This document shows positions 1-7,661 of a DNA stretch of 11,481 nucleotides, one piece after another. Every line of letters starts with the position of its first letter. The first letter of the stretch is position 1. Origin of the DNA: an uncultured Bacteroidales bacterium (GTDB lineage: Bacteria; Bacteroidota; Bacteroidia; Bacteroidales; UBA3663); NCBI GenBank assembly GCA_905236195.1, contig CAJOOX010000065.1:1-11481 (forward strand), read 5' to 3'. Under the pieces are notes generated by a model that was not told the DNA's origin, searched no databases, and was given only the letters and a program-made list of their open reading frames with translations. A program made the position numbers and the translations under genes.

Positions 1-3000
1 CCTGCAAGGGTGCCATCATTTCAATGGAGGCCTTCTCCACCATCACCACAACCACCATCGACGGCCAGAAGGACTATGCCCAGGGCACCGTTATCAGCTA
101 CACCATCGGCGGCAATGCCGAAACGGTTGACGTGGTGATCGGCGACGGCTCCTACTACCGCTACATCCAGGTGGTTCTCCCCTACGTGGAAACACCCCAA
201 GGCAAGACCTTCAGCAATGAGGCTGCCACCATCAACTGGGCAATGAACTCTTCCGCAGCCGCTCCCGCAACGGTAACTCCCGACGGAGGCTTCACCCTGA
301 CGACCGTTGCCATCGGTGAGGATCTCGACGAGCAGAGTCCCTCCAAGCCCAACTGGGCCGACGAGGCTTTCGTAACCGTGAAGCCCATTGCCGGCGCTTC
401 CGGCCAGAACGATGCCGATGCCGTTGAGTTCAAGGCTGTTCCCTACAAGGGTCTCACCTTCACTCCCACCCACGTATCAGGCAACATCGCACGCTACGGC
501 ACCGACGGCGGCATGATGGACATCGTGGTGAAGAATGCCGAGGGTAAGAAGACCATACTCGCCACGGGTCTTATTCCCCAGCGCAACAACAAGACGACCG
601 ACGACGATGCAAAGAAGGACGAGCCCGGCTTCTGCAACAGCTTCTCGTTCGACGTGCCCGACTCGCTCGCTACCACCGAAGGATTCTCCCTCTTTGTTTA
701 TGTTTACAGCCTGGGTACTTCCAAGACCGTGGGTATCAACAACGTAATCATCAACGGTACCGTCAACGGCACGCAGGCCGAGGTTACCAAATACACTCTC
801 GAAGCCAAAGTCAACACGGCTGATGGCGGTACGACCAGCCTCTATCCCGCAGGCGGCGAATATGACGAGGGCACTGAAGTGCAGCTCACCGCAACCCGCA
901 ACTTCGGCTACAAGTTCCTGAACTGGACGGCCGAAGACGGCAGCGTGGTTTCCGAAGCACCCAAGTTCACCTATACCCTCGATGCCAACACCGTGCTCAC
1001 GGCCAACTTCGAGAAGATCAACACCTATTCCGTAGCCGTGAGCGTAGAGGCTCCCGCCAAGGATTATATGGTGGAATGGTCGCCCGCAGCTACCGTAGTG
1101 GACGGGAAGAAGATGTATGAGGAAGGTACCAAGCTCACCCTCACCGCTAACTCGAACGACGTCATCACCTTCACGGGATGGAGCGACGGCGAAACTTCCG
1201 GCGAGAAGAAGTTCGACGTTTCCAAGAACATCGAACTCACGGCCAACTACGCAGCTTCCGACTACATCGTAGTCTGGGACTTCTGGCAGAGCGGCAGCAA
1301 CGGCCGTGTTGCCGACTTCGCAGCCGACGACAACGATGCCTATCAGCTTGTGCTCCGTCAAGAAGACGGCACAACGTCAGGCTGGCTTGACAAGAGCCGC
1401 GTCAACGGCGGTTACGAAGGACGTCCCGCAGCTGTCAACTGGAGAACCGGTTCGAAGGAAGGCGATGTCGGCAACTGGTACTGGCAGACCAAGATCAACG
1501 CCTCCGCATTCACCGACATCAAGGTGAAGTCCGCAATGGCCTACAACTACAATGCCTACCAGACCCAGCTTGTAGAGTATTCGCTCGACGACGCTACCTG
1601 GACTACCATCGGCAAGTTCGAACTGCCCTCTGTCAAGAACTGGATCGACCAGGAGTTCACGCTGCCCGCCGAATGCAACAACCAGGCTGCCGTCTATATC
1701 CGCTGGAAGTCCGACAAGACCTCGAATGTCGACGGTACGGCTTCTGCCAACGACGGTATCTCGCTCGGCGCTATCTACATCACCGGTTCGCCCAAGCTCA
1801 TCGACGACGGCCAGGCACCCAAGCTTGTCAGCACCGTGCCCGTAGCCGGTTCCAAGACCGCTTCGGCCAACGGCAAGATTGTCCTCACGTTCGACGAGAA
1901 GGTGAAACTCGGCAGCAAGGCCGTGGCCACCCTCGACGGCAAGAGCCTCAGCGGCTCCGTCAGCGGCAAGACCGTAATCTTCGAATACACCGGTCTCAAC
2001 TACGCTACGGACTATACGTTCACTCTGGCCGCCAACTCTGTTGCCGACCTTACCGACAACTACCTGGCTGAGGCAATCACCATCGCCTTCACGACCAAGG
2101 AGAAGCCCTACGTCACCAAGGGTCTCTACGACTTCGTAGTGCCCGCCGACGGTACCATCCGTCAGGCATTCGAGGCTGCCGCCAAGCGTGAGGATACCTC
2201 CAAGCGCTTCCGCATCTTCATTATGAAGGGCACCTACATCATCCCGCAGGATTCCACCAAGACCGTGACCAGCGCTGCAGGTATCACCAACTTCGATCCG
2301 AAGACCTACATCACGACGCCCAACATCTCCGTCATCGGTGAGGATATGGACGAAACCATCGTCAAGAACACTGTAACCGGTGGTCAGGAATATGGCAAAG
2401 CCTGTCCCAACGAGGGTCTCCGCAACGTCGATGTATTCCAGATATCGGCGGCAGGCCAGAACCTCTACTTCCAGGATCTCTACATCGCCAACAACACGGC
2501 TGACGCTACGGGCCGCAACTGCGCCCTCACCGACCAGGGCAACAAGAACGTCTTCAAGGACGTAACCCTCTTTGGCTATCAGGACACCTACCTGTCGAAC
2601 AACGACAACGGCCGTTACTACTTCGAAGGCGGTATGCTCCGCGGTCGCACCGACTACCTCTGCGGCAAGGGTGACGTCGTTTACAAGGAGGTCAACCTCA
2701 TGCAGTGCGAAACCGGCGGTTACCTCTGCGCTCCCTCCAACCCCAGAAAGTACGGCTACGTCTTCCTCAACTGCGAAGTCAACGCCGAGCGTCCCGACGT
2801 GACCAACGGCAACTTCACCCTTGGCCGTCCCTGGGGTAGCGGCACTCCCACCGCCATCTTCATCAACACCGTGATGAACGTACAGCCCTCTGCCGAAGGC
2901 TGGAACGAGATGAGCGGCGGATGGCCCAAGCGCTTCGCCGAGTACAACTCCGTAACCGCTACCGGTACCGTCATCGACCTCTCCGGCCGTAAGACCACAT

Positions 3001-3461
3001 TCGGCGGCAAGACCGATTGCAACAACCCCGTGCTCAGCGCAGCCGAGGCAGCCGAATATACGGTAGCCAACATCCTGGGCGGCGACGACAACTGGGATCC
3101 CGAGTCGATGACCGAACAGGCTTCCGCTCCTACGGGTCTCACCGTCGAGGGCAACACCCTCAAGTGGGACAACAGCAACTACGTCTTCTGCTGGGCTGTT
3201 TGCAAGGACGGCAAGGTCGTTGACTTCACCACCACGCCCGAATACACCATCAGCGACAAGACTGCTGTCTGGTCTGTACGCGCTGCCAACGAAATGGGCG
3301 GTTTGGGCGAAGCTTCCGTATTCGGTTCCGCCGACGGTATCGTCGAAGTACTGAACGAGGCCGGTGCCGAGGATGCTGTCTATGACGTGATGGGCCGCCG
3401 CGTGAACAACGCAGGCCGCGGTCTCTACATCAAGGGCGGCAAGACCGTTCTCAACAAGTAA
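1..3461 (+). CDS. Secreted multidomain pectinesterase (CE8), 5' end outside window
   Basis: Removes methyl esters from pectin (homogalacturonan). The frame is open to the left edge with no stop, so the first ATG at 24 is probably internal and the real start and signal peptide lie upstream. Residue numbers count from that ATG. Residues 1-255 form an unassigned beta-rich region. Residues 258-333 and 334-413 look like divergent InlB-type repeats (xLTANFE/xLTANY endings). Residues 415-592 are beta-sandwich-like, possibly carbohydrate binding. Residues 594-695 resemble an SbsA-type Ig domain (Big_5). The pectinesterase beta-helix covers about 700-1012, with GYQDTY (Gln853, Asp854), GRTDYLCG (Asp877) and LGRPW (Arg935, Trp937), which match the family's catalytic Gln/Asp, Asp and Arg/Trp. 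An FnIII-like stretch follows, and a tail from about 1119 (VYDVMGRRV, GLYIKGGKTVLNK) resembles Bacteroidales C-terminal sorting-type tails. Export is inferred from the family and tail. Enzyme call very likely; flanking domain names less certain. Confidence 0.93.
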   Translation, partial: CKGAIISMEAFSTITTTTIDGQKDYAQGTVISYTIGGNAETVDVVIGDGSYYRYIQVVLPYVETPQGKTFSNEAATINWAMNSSAAAPATVTPDGGFTLTTVAIGEDLDEQSPSKPNWADEAFVTVKPIAGASGQNDADAVEFKAVPYKGLTFTPTHVSGNIARYGTDGGMMDIVVKNAEGKKTILATGLIPQRNNKTTDDDAKKDEPGFCNSFSFDVPDSLATTEGFSLFVYVYSLGTSKTVGINNVIINGTVNGTQAEVTKYTLEAKVNTADGGTTSLYPAGGEYDEGTEVQLTATRNFGYKFLNWTAEDGSVVSEAPKFTYTLDANTVLTANFEKINTYSVAVSVEAPAKDYMVEWSPAATVVDGKKMYEEGTKLTLTANSNDVITFTGWSDGETSGEKKFDVSKNIELTANYAASDYIVVWDFWQSGSNGRVADFAADDNDAYQLVLRQEDGTTSGWLDKSRVNGGYEGRPAAVNWRTGSKEGDVGNWYWQTKINASAFTDIKVKSAMAYNYNAYQTQLVEYSLDDATWTTIGKFELPSVKNWIDQEFTLPAECNNQAAVYIRWKSDKTSNVDGTASANDGISLGAIYITGSPKLIDDGQAPKLVSTVPVAGSKTASANGKIVLTFDEKVKLGSKAVATLDGKSLSGSVSGKTVIFEYTGLNYATDYTFTLAANSVADLTDNYLAEAITIAFTTKEKPYVTKGLYDFVVPADGTIRQAFEAAAKREDTSKRFRIFIMKGTYIIPQDSTKTVTSAAGITNFDPKTYITTPNISVIGEDMDETIVKNTVTGGQEYGKACPNEGLRNVDVFQISAAGQNLYFQDLYIANNTADATGRNCALTDQGNKNVFKDVTLFGYQDTYLSNNDNGRYYFEGGMLRGRTDYLCGKGDVVYKEVNLMQCETGGYLCAPSNPRKYGYVFLNCEVNAERPDVTNGNFTLGRPWGSGTPTAIFINTVMNVQPSAEGWNEMSGGWPKRFAEYNSVTATGTVIDLSGRKTTFGGKTDCNNPVLSAAEAAEYTVANILGGDDNWDPESMTEQASAPTGLTVEGNTLKWDNSNYVFCWAVCKDGKVVDFTTTPEYTISDKTAVWSVRAANEMGGLGEASVFGSADGIVEVLNEAGAEDAVYDVMGRRVNNAGRGLYIKGGKTVLNK

Positions 3462-3484
3462 TCCGATTATCCCCCTTTTATTGA

Positions 3485-3522
3485 GGAGTCCCGCACCACG
3501 CGGGGCTCCCCTCTTCTTTTTT
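3485..3522 (+). terminator. Rho-independent terminator after the pectinesterase gene
   Basis: A 10-bp stem (GGAGTCCCGC at 3485-3494 with GCGGGGCTCC at 3500-3509, one G-U pair) closes a 5-nt loop and is followed by a T-rich tract ending in six Ts at 3517-3522. It starts 24 bases after the stop codon. It sits only 13 bases before the ansA start, so it also lies just upstream of, or inside, the ansA leader. Confidence 0.85.
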
Positions 3523-3535
3523 ATAGCCCATTGAT

Positions 3536-4579
3536 ATGAAAACCGAACAGGCAACCGTATTGCTGATCTATACCGGCGGAACCATCGGTATGAAACGCAA
3601 TCCGCTGACAGGTGCCCTCGAGTCCGTCAACTTCGACTCCCTTCTCACCTATCTGCCCGAATTGAAACAGTTCGACATCAACATCGACACCTGTGCCTTC
3701 AATCCCCCCGTCGACTCGTCCAACATGACGCCCGGACTATGGGCCCGTATCGCTTCCATCATTGAGGAGCGCTACGACAGCTACGACGGATTTGTCATCC
3801 TCCACGGCACCGACACGATGTCCTACACCGCGTCGGCCCTCAGCTTCATGCTCGGCAATCTGTCCAAGCCCGTCATCCTCACCGGCTCCCAACTGCCCGT
3901 CGGACAGCTCCGCACCGACGGCAAGGAGAACCTCATCACCGCCATTGAGATAGCGGCAACCCGTCGGCCCGACGGACGTGCAATGGCGCCCGAGGTCTGT
4001 GTTTACTTCAACAACAGCCTCTATCGCGGCAACCGCACCACCAAACGCAGCGCCGACCAGTTCACGGCCTTCGAGAGTTTCAACTACCCTCCCCTCGCCG
4101 AGGCCGGCATCGATATCCACTATCATCCCGAACGCATCCTCTCCTGCGACCCCTCCCGACCCCTCAGGGTCCGCTACCGTTTCGATGCCAACGTCATCGT
4201 CATGTCTCTCTTCCCCGGCTACAGCGAGACCATTGCACGACAGCTCTTCGCCATCCCCGGCCTCAAGGCCATCGTTATGCGCACCTTCGGTAGCGGCAAC
4301 GCGCCCCAGAACGACTGGCTGCTCCAGTCCCTCCGGCAGGCTGCCGATCGCGGCATTGTCATCGTCAACATCAGCCAGTGTGTCAACGGCTCTGTCGAGA
4401 TGAACCGCTACGATCCGGGACTCAGCCTTCTCCGGGCCGGTGTCATCAGCGGCCGCGACAGCACCGTCGAGAGTGCCGTCACCAAACTAATGCTCCTGCT
4501 CGGCGAGCACAACGACCCCGATGCTGTGAGGCAATTAATGAACCGCTCTCTTTGCGGAGAAGTCACAATTGAGCCATAA
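3536..4579 (+). CDS. ansA: Type I (cytoplasmic) L-asparaginase
   Basis: Hydrolyses L-asparagine to aspartate and ammonia. The 347-residue length and the lack of a signal peptide fit the cytoplasmic AnsA type rather than the periplasmic AnsB type. The first catalytic threonine is in YTGGTIG (Thr16). The second catalytic site is HGTDTM (Thr92, Asp93). GNRTTKRSADQF supplies the conserved lysine (Lys170). TGSQLPVGQLRTDGKENL (near 119-133) is also typical of the family. The ATG at 3536 places TGGTIG where family members have it. No Bacteroidota promoter is visible between the preceding hairpin and the start, so it may depend on read-through or on a promoter inside the pectinesterase gene. The GC-rich codon use matches the gene before it. 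No clear terminator follows. Confidence 0.95.
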   Translation: MKTEQATVLLIYTGGTIGMKRNPLTGALESVNFDSLLTYLPELKQFDINIDTCAFNPPVDSSNMTPGLWARIASIIEERYDSYDGFVILHGTDTMSYTASALSFMLGNLSKPVILTGSQLPVGQLRTDGKENLITAIEIAATRRPDGRAMAPEVCVYFNNSLYRGNRTTKRSADQFTAFESFNYPPLAEAGIDIHYHPERILSCDPSRPLRVRYRFDANVIVMSLFPGYSETIARQLFAIPGLKAIVMRTFGSGNAPQNDWLLQSLRQAADRGIVIVNISQCVNGSVEMNRYDPGLSLLRAGVISGRDSTVESAVTKLMLLLGEHNDPDAVRQLMNRSLCGEVTIEP

Positions 4580-4623
4580 AATGCTTCCTTTAGGCCCGAT
4601 AGTGCAAAAAAAAAGGCGAAAAT

Positions 4624-4654
4624 TTTGTTATTAAAAAAATAATTTGTATCTTTG
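4624..4654 (+). promoter_or_regulatory. Bacteroidota sigma-ABfr type promoter for the Sel1-Nudix-OMP operon
   Basis: TTTG at 4624-4627 and TATCTTTG at 4647-4654 are separated by 19 nt, an exact fit to the known TTTG / TAnnTTTG pattern. It sits in an AT-rich stretch. Transcription should begin near 4660, giving a leader of about 28 nt before the ATG at 4688. The TTG at 4652 is part of the -7 element and so cannot be the translation start. Confidence 0.82.
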
Positions 4655-4687
4655 CCGCGCATAACTGATAAATATCATAATTTGACA

Positions 4688-5422
4688 ATGAAACACATAT
4701 TGACGCTGATTGCCTTTATCGCCTCCGCATGCGCCACGGCTCAGACTACGGTCAGCACCCTCAGCGGCGAAGAAGTGAAGAACCTCACCCCCTGGAGCGA
4801 AGCCCTGCAGGCCAAAGCCGACACCGGCGACAAGGAAGCCCAGTGGCAGGTAGGTATGTGCTACGCTTCCGGAAAGGGTGTACCCTCCGATGAAGCTCAG
4901 GCTTTCGCCTGGTGGAAAAAATCCGCCGGCCAGGGATACGCCGAAGCTCAGTACTGGCTCGGCCGAATCTATCAGTATGACGGCGTTGTCGACCGGTCCG
5001 ACGAAATTGCCTACGAGTGGTACCGCAAAGCCGCTGACCAAGGACATCCCGCAGCCCAGAGACGTGTAGGACGCTGCTTCTATGACGGCAAAGGCATAGA
5101 ACAGGACTACGAGGAAGCCTATGAGTGGTTCGAGAAAGCAGCCAAGGGCAACGACCTGCAGGCCATGGTCATGATGGGCGCAATGTGGGAAGAAGGCCTC
5201 ACCGACGGACTGGACTACGCCCAGGCCGTGTTCTGGTATCTCAAAGCCGCCGAACAGGACGATGCCGAGGGACAGTTCAATGTCGGACGCATGTACGAAA
5301 ACGGCAACGGTGTGCCCCGCAGTCTCGACACAGCCATTGAGTGGTACAGGAAATCTGCCGCCCAGGAGAAGGACCCCTATTCCGCCTATGCTGCGGCCCG
5401 TCTCAAAGAGTTGCTCAAATAA
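4688..5422 (+). CDS. Secreted Sel1-repeat (TPR-like) protein
   Basis: A 244-residue alpha-solenoid protein, probably a protein-protein interaction scaffold in the periplasm. Residues 1-18 form a signal peptide (MKHILTLIAFIASACATAQ, likely cut before Gln19). Cys15 after ASA could be a weak lipobox, so lipidation is possible but less likely. About five Sel1 repeats run from residue 48 to the end, with markers such as GDKEAQWQVGMCYASGKGV, AQYWLGRIY, AYEWYRKAADQG, AQRRVGRCFYDGKGI and GQFNVGRMYENGNGV. The ATG at 4688 is chosen because it begins the signal peptide and lies just downstream of a strong promoter. It is the first gene of an operon, with 3 bases separating its stop from the Nudix gene. 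The partner is unknown; the downstream outer-membrane protein is a candidate by context. Confidence 0.88.
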   Translation: MKHILTLIAFIASACATAQTTVSTLSGEEVKNLTPWSEALQAKADTGDKEAQWQVGMCYASGKGVPSDEAQAFAWWKKSAGQGYAEAQYWLGRIYQYDGVVDRSDEIAYEWYRKAADQGHPAAQRRVGRCFYDGKGIEQDYEEAYEWFEKAAKGNDLQAMVMMGAMWEEGLTDGLDYAQAVFWYLKAAEQDDAEGQFNVGRMYENGNGVPRSLDTAIEWYRKSAAQEKDPYSAYAAARLKELLK

Positions 5423-5425
5423 ACT

Positions 5426-5968
5426 ATGATGCAGCCCGACCATCCCCTCTATAAATTCCGGTTCTGCCCCATCTGCGGAGCCGGCGCTTTTGCGGAACAC
5501 GGCCCCAATGCCCGAAAATGCGGAGCCTGCGGGTTCACCCATTATACCAATCCGCGGGGAGCAACCGTCGCCGTCATCGTCAACGACCTGGGAGAAATGC
5601 TCACAGGTTGGCGTCAGAACGATCCCGCCAAAGGTACACGCGACCTCGTGGGCGGATTCATCGATTTGGACGAAACTGCCGAGGAAGGCATGTGTCGCGA
5701 GATCCGCGAAGAATCCGGATTGGAAATTGCTCCCTGCGACCTGCGTTACCTCTTCTCCCAGCCCAACCGGTATCCCTATTCCGGTGTCGTGTGCCGCACC
5801 ATCGACCTCTTTTTCGAAGTGCGCGTCAAGGGACGGCCCATTGCCCAGGCCAACGACGATATCGGTGGGCTCGAATGGATACCGCTGAAGGGCTTTCCCA
5901 TCGGCGAATTCGGACTCGCCAGCGTACGGCGCGGACTCCAACGTTATTTCTCCCAACAAAAACAATAA
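5426..5968 (+). CDS. Zinc-ribbon Nudix hydrolase, NADH diphosphatase-related
   Basis: A 180-residue cytoplasmic hydrolase of nucleoside-diphosphate-linked substrates. Four cysteines (Cys14, Cys17, Cys32, Cys35 in CPICG and CGACG) form an N-terminal zinc ribbon as in NudC. The Nudix box at 77-99 matches GX5EX7REUXEEXGU exactly (Gly77, Glu83, Arg91-Glu92, Glu95-Glu96, Gly98). After the box, SQPNRYPYS (111-119) resembles the SQPWPFPxS signature of NADH diphosphatases, with Ser-Gln-Pro, the second Pro and the last Ser kept. At 180 residues it lacks the N-terminal domain of full-length NudC (about 257 residues), so NAD(H) or NAD-capped RNA specificity is only a possibility. A second ATG at 5429 is an equally possible start. 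It is the middle gene of a tight operon. Confidence 0.9.
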   Translation: MMQPDHPLYKFRFCPICGAGAFAEHGPNARKCGACGFTHYTNPRGATVAVIVNDLGEMLTGWRQNDPAKGTRDLVGGFIDLDETAEEGMCREIREESGLEIAPCDLRYLFSQPNRYPYSGVVCRTIDLFFEVRVKGRPIAQANDDIGGLEWIPLKGFPIGEFGLASVRRGLQRYFSQQKQ

Positions 5969-5987
5969 TATAAACCATCCATCCCCT

Positions 5988-6587
5988 ATGAAACGAATCA
6001 TTCCCCTCCTCCTGCTGTTCTGTGTACTCTCCGTCATGCCGGCCCGGGCCAAAGTATTGCGGTTCGGACTCACCGGCGGTATCAATGTGACCAAACCCAG
6101 CGGCGACCACTGGAAAGCCGACAACGAGAATGGCTGGTATGCCGGTGTGAAGACCAAAATCTCGATGCCCGTCGTCGGTCTAGGCCTCGATTTGGGAGTG
6201 ACCTACTCCATGGAGAAGGTGTCCATCACCGATCCCGACAACGGGCTGGAAGCCAAGGATAAGATTTATTATGTGTCCGTGCCCCTCAATCTGCGCTACG
6301 ACCTTTCATTGCCAGCCATCGGCTACATCCTCACGCCCTACATTGCCCTGGGCCCCCAGTTGAACTATGCTTGCAACGATTTCAAGACAGACTGGGAGAA
6401 CGACAGCTTCTCCACCAAGCGCATGCTGTGGAGACTCAATCTCGGGGCCGGCGCCATGCTGTTCAATCACCTCGAAGTGGGCTACCGCTACGGCATTCCT
6501 TTGGGCAACACTATTGAATGGAAGGATATGGAAAAATCCAATCTCGAATCCGGAATCCATCAGATTGGCCTGACCTATTATTTTTAG
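5988..6587 (+). CDS. Small outer-membrane beta-barrel protein (OMP_b-brl-like)
   Basis: A 199-residue protein with a signal peptide (MKRIIPLLLLFCVLSVMPARA, likely cut after Ala21). The rest is made of alternating amphipathic beta-strands (FGLTGGINV, WYAGVKTKISM, GLGLDLGVTYSM, YVSVPLNLRYDL, YIALGPQLNYA, LNLGAGAMLF, LEVGYRYGIPLG) and ends in LTYYF, with the C-terminal Phe typical of outer-membrane barrels. The length suggests an eight-stranded barrel of the Bacteroidota porin-family/OMP_b-brl type. The gene follows the Nudix gene after 19 bases with no promoter visible, so it is probably the last gene of the operon. The ligand or function is not known. Confidence 0.85.
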   Translation: MKRIIPLLLLFCVLSVMPARAKVLRFGLTGGINVTKPSGDHWKADNENGWYAGVKTKISMPVVGLGLDLGVTYSMEKVSITDPDNGLEAKDKIYYVSVPLNLRYDLSLPAIGYILTPYIALGPQLNYACNDFKTDWENDSFSTKRMLWRLNLGAGAMLFNHLEVGYRYGIPLGNTIEWKDMEKSNLESGIHQIGLTYYF

Positions 6588-6701
6588 ATCGGCACCGCTT
6601 CGTTGGAAGACGTGATGGTTGATAACCTTCCGTTTGAATTCTCTGAAAAAGCGAAACACTGGGACTCCTTGCGGAATCTCGGCGCAGATGGGAAAAATAT
6701 A

Positions 6702-6709
6702 TATCTTTG
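6702..6709 (+). promoter_or_regulatory. -7 element of the GYF_2 gene promoter
   Basis: TATCTTTG matches the Bacteroidota TAnnTTTG -7 element and is preceded by the A/T run GAAAAATATA. No TTTG lies 19-21 nt upstream (the bases there read TCTC), so the -33 half is poor. Initiation near 6716 would leave about 35 nt of leader before the ATG at 6751. The lack of a promoter nearer the operon and the change in base composition support a separate transcript. Confidence 0.6.
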
Positions 6710-6750
6710 CAGCGCAACGATGCGTAAACCCCCAACTATTAACAATTCAT

Positions 6751-7275
6751 ATGAGCATGTATTATTACATAGGCGCAGACAATCAGCGTCAAGGACCGGT
6801 GGAAGCCGAACAGCTACCGTCATTGGGCGTAACGAAAGAGAGTTATGTGTGGACCAAGGGTATGAAGGATTGGGACCAGGTGAAAAATGTCAGAGGATTG
6901 GACTACCTTTTCCCACAGGTCATTCCGTCCTCCTCTACCAATGCCATGCCACCATTTGAACGACCTGTCTCCCCGGATCAGTTATCCAGTACGTATCCTT
7001 TGGCAGATGATTTTCAGGAATCGCCCCAGCCTCTATATAAAGAGAAGAGTGCCATCGGCTGGCTGATAGCAGCCTATATCTTTGCCGCATTAGGCGGTTT
7101 CCTGGGCTTCATAATCGGCTTCATGGTGTTCAAGGCAAAAGAAAAAGTCAAAGACCCTGCTACCGGAGCCGAGACCAAAGTGTCCAAATACAAGAAAAAT
7201 CACCGCACGTTAGGACTCATTGCCGCTATTCTGTCCGTCATCTCCATCTTCGTGTGGAAATTTGCGGTAGCATAA
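6751..7275 (+). CDS. GYF_2 (DUF4339) domain membrane protein
   Basis: A 174-residue protein. Residues 3-54 form a GYF_2 domain (MYYYIGADNQRQGPVEAEQL, then VWTKGMKDWDQV), a small module thought to bind proline-rich peptides. A Pro/Ser-rich linker runs from 55 to about 98. Two hydrophobic segments follow, about 101-127 (glycine-rich) and 153-172, separated by a basic loop. The start at 6751 is chosen because the GYF_2 domain begins right after it and the promoter-like -7 element lies 42 bases upstream; an upstream in-frame extension would overlap that promoter. ATG at 6757 is an alternative. The topology suggests a soluble GYF domain anchored in the inner membrane. Codon use is more AT-rich than in the genes to its left. 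Function unknown. Confidence 0.85.
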   Translation: MSMYYYIGADNQRQGPVEAEQLPSLGVTKESYVWTKGMKDWDQVKNVRGLDYLFPQVIPSSSTNAMPPFERPVSPDQLSSTYPLADDFQESPQPLYKEKSAIGWLIAAYIFAALGGFLGFIIGFMVFKAKEKVKDPATGAETKVSKYKKNHRTLGLIAAILSVISIFVWKFAVA

Positions 7276-7282
7276 ATGTACA

Positions 7283-7330
7283 TTTCTATCAAAAAGCATG
7301 GGGCTGAGTTCCCATGCATTTTAATAGAAA
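7283..7330. terminator. Extended hairpin after the GYF_2 gene, terminator-like on both strands
   Basis: Three nested stems form an almost complete inverted repeat of 48 nt: TTTCTAT/ATAGAAA (7283-7289 with 7324-7330), AAAA/TTTT (7291-7294 with 7319-7322), and GCATGGGG/TCCCATGC (7296-7303 with 7310-7317). They are separated by single mismatches, with a 6-nt loop CTGAGT. The GC-rich core followed by TTTT on the plus strand, and by TTTTT on the minus strand, fits a bidirectional intrinsic terminator. It begins 7 bases after the stop codon. Confidence 0.75.
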
Positions 7331-7344
7331 AACGACAATTTTGG

Positions 7345-7367
7345 ACGGAGAATTTTATTTTCTCCGT
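7345..7367. repeat. Short perfect hairpin
   Basis: ACGGAGAA at 7345-7352 pairs perfectly with TTCTCCGT at 7360-7367 around a 7-nt A/T loop. Neither strand has a T tract right after it, so it does not look like a terminator. It may be an operator or simply an inverted repeat. Confidence 0.5.
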
Positions 7368-7523
7368 AAAATAAACACATTTCTCTGCCAATCGCTACCT
7401 GAAACGCTCAAAATAGCAACCAGATAAGACCGTTGCTGGCAGAAAAAGAAAACCGGGAAGCTGTTCGGGCCTTTGGTCTTTCCCATTCTTCATAGTCCAT
7501 TCTTCTCTTAACTGACTGCTCTG

Positions 7524-7550
7524 CGGATTAAACGGATTGAACGGATCAGA
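7524..7550. repeat. Three tandem 9-bp units (CGGATTAAA type)
   Basis: The units CGGATTAAA, CGGATTGAA and CGGATCAGA lie head to tail with 9-bp spacing. The first two differ at one position; the third has drifted. They lie 18 bases before the first of the two larger palindromes. Confidence 0.55.
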
Positions 7551-7567
7551 GAACCGTCCCCTGATTC

Positions 7568-7605
7568 GTTGAACAAAAACGTGAAAAATCACACTTTTGT
7601 TCATT
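7568..7605. repeat. Palindrome 1 of the CACACTTTTGTTCATT pair
   Basis: The left arm 7568-7583 (GTTGAACAAAAACGTG) and right arm 7590-7605 (CACACTTTTGTTCATT) are inverted repeats matching at 12 of 16 positions around a 6-nt A/T spacer (AAAAAT). The right arm plus one preceding T (17 nt) is identical to the right arm of palindrome 2, whose centre lies 94 bp away. The shared right arm and equal spacer length suggest a duplicated binding site or structured element. Confidence 0.75.
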
Positions 7606-7661
7606 AAACAGCCAGTTTTATCCTATATACCACACATTTTCAGTCCGTTTTTTCACGTCCT

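Noticed and set aside
1377..3554. 725-codon open frame on the minus strand across the pectinesterase gene
   Set aside because: It is antisense to a gene with clear catalytic motifs, is low-complexity (rich in Gly, Val, Ala, Asp) and has no domain; long antisense frames are expected from the GC-rich codon bias of the plus-strand gene.
4580..4623. Terminator after ansA (CCTTT/AAAGG around the A run)
   Set aside because: Only a 5-bp A/T-rich stem with a 20-nt loop and no T tract; too weak to call.
4652..4687. TTG at 4652 as start of the Sel1 protein
   Set aside because: The TTG is part of the -7 promoter element, and the ATG at 4688 begins a standard signal peptide.
4631..6157. 508-codon minus-strand frame across the Sel1 and Nudix genes
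   Set aside because: Antisense shadow of two well-supported genes; it crosses their boundary and shows no motif.
6619..6750. Upstream extension of the GYF_2 protein
   Set aside because: It would overlap the promoter -7 element and adds residues unlike the family; the domain begins directly after the ATG at 6751.
7395..7604. 69-codon minus-strand frame in the AT-rich spacer
   Set aside because: It overlaps the tandem repeat and palindrome 1 and has no promoter or recognisable domain.
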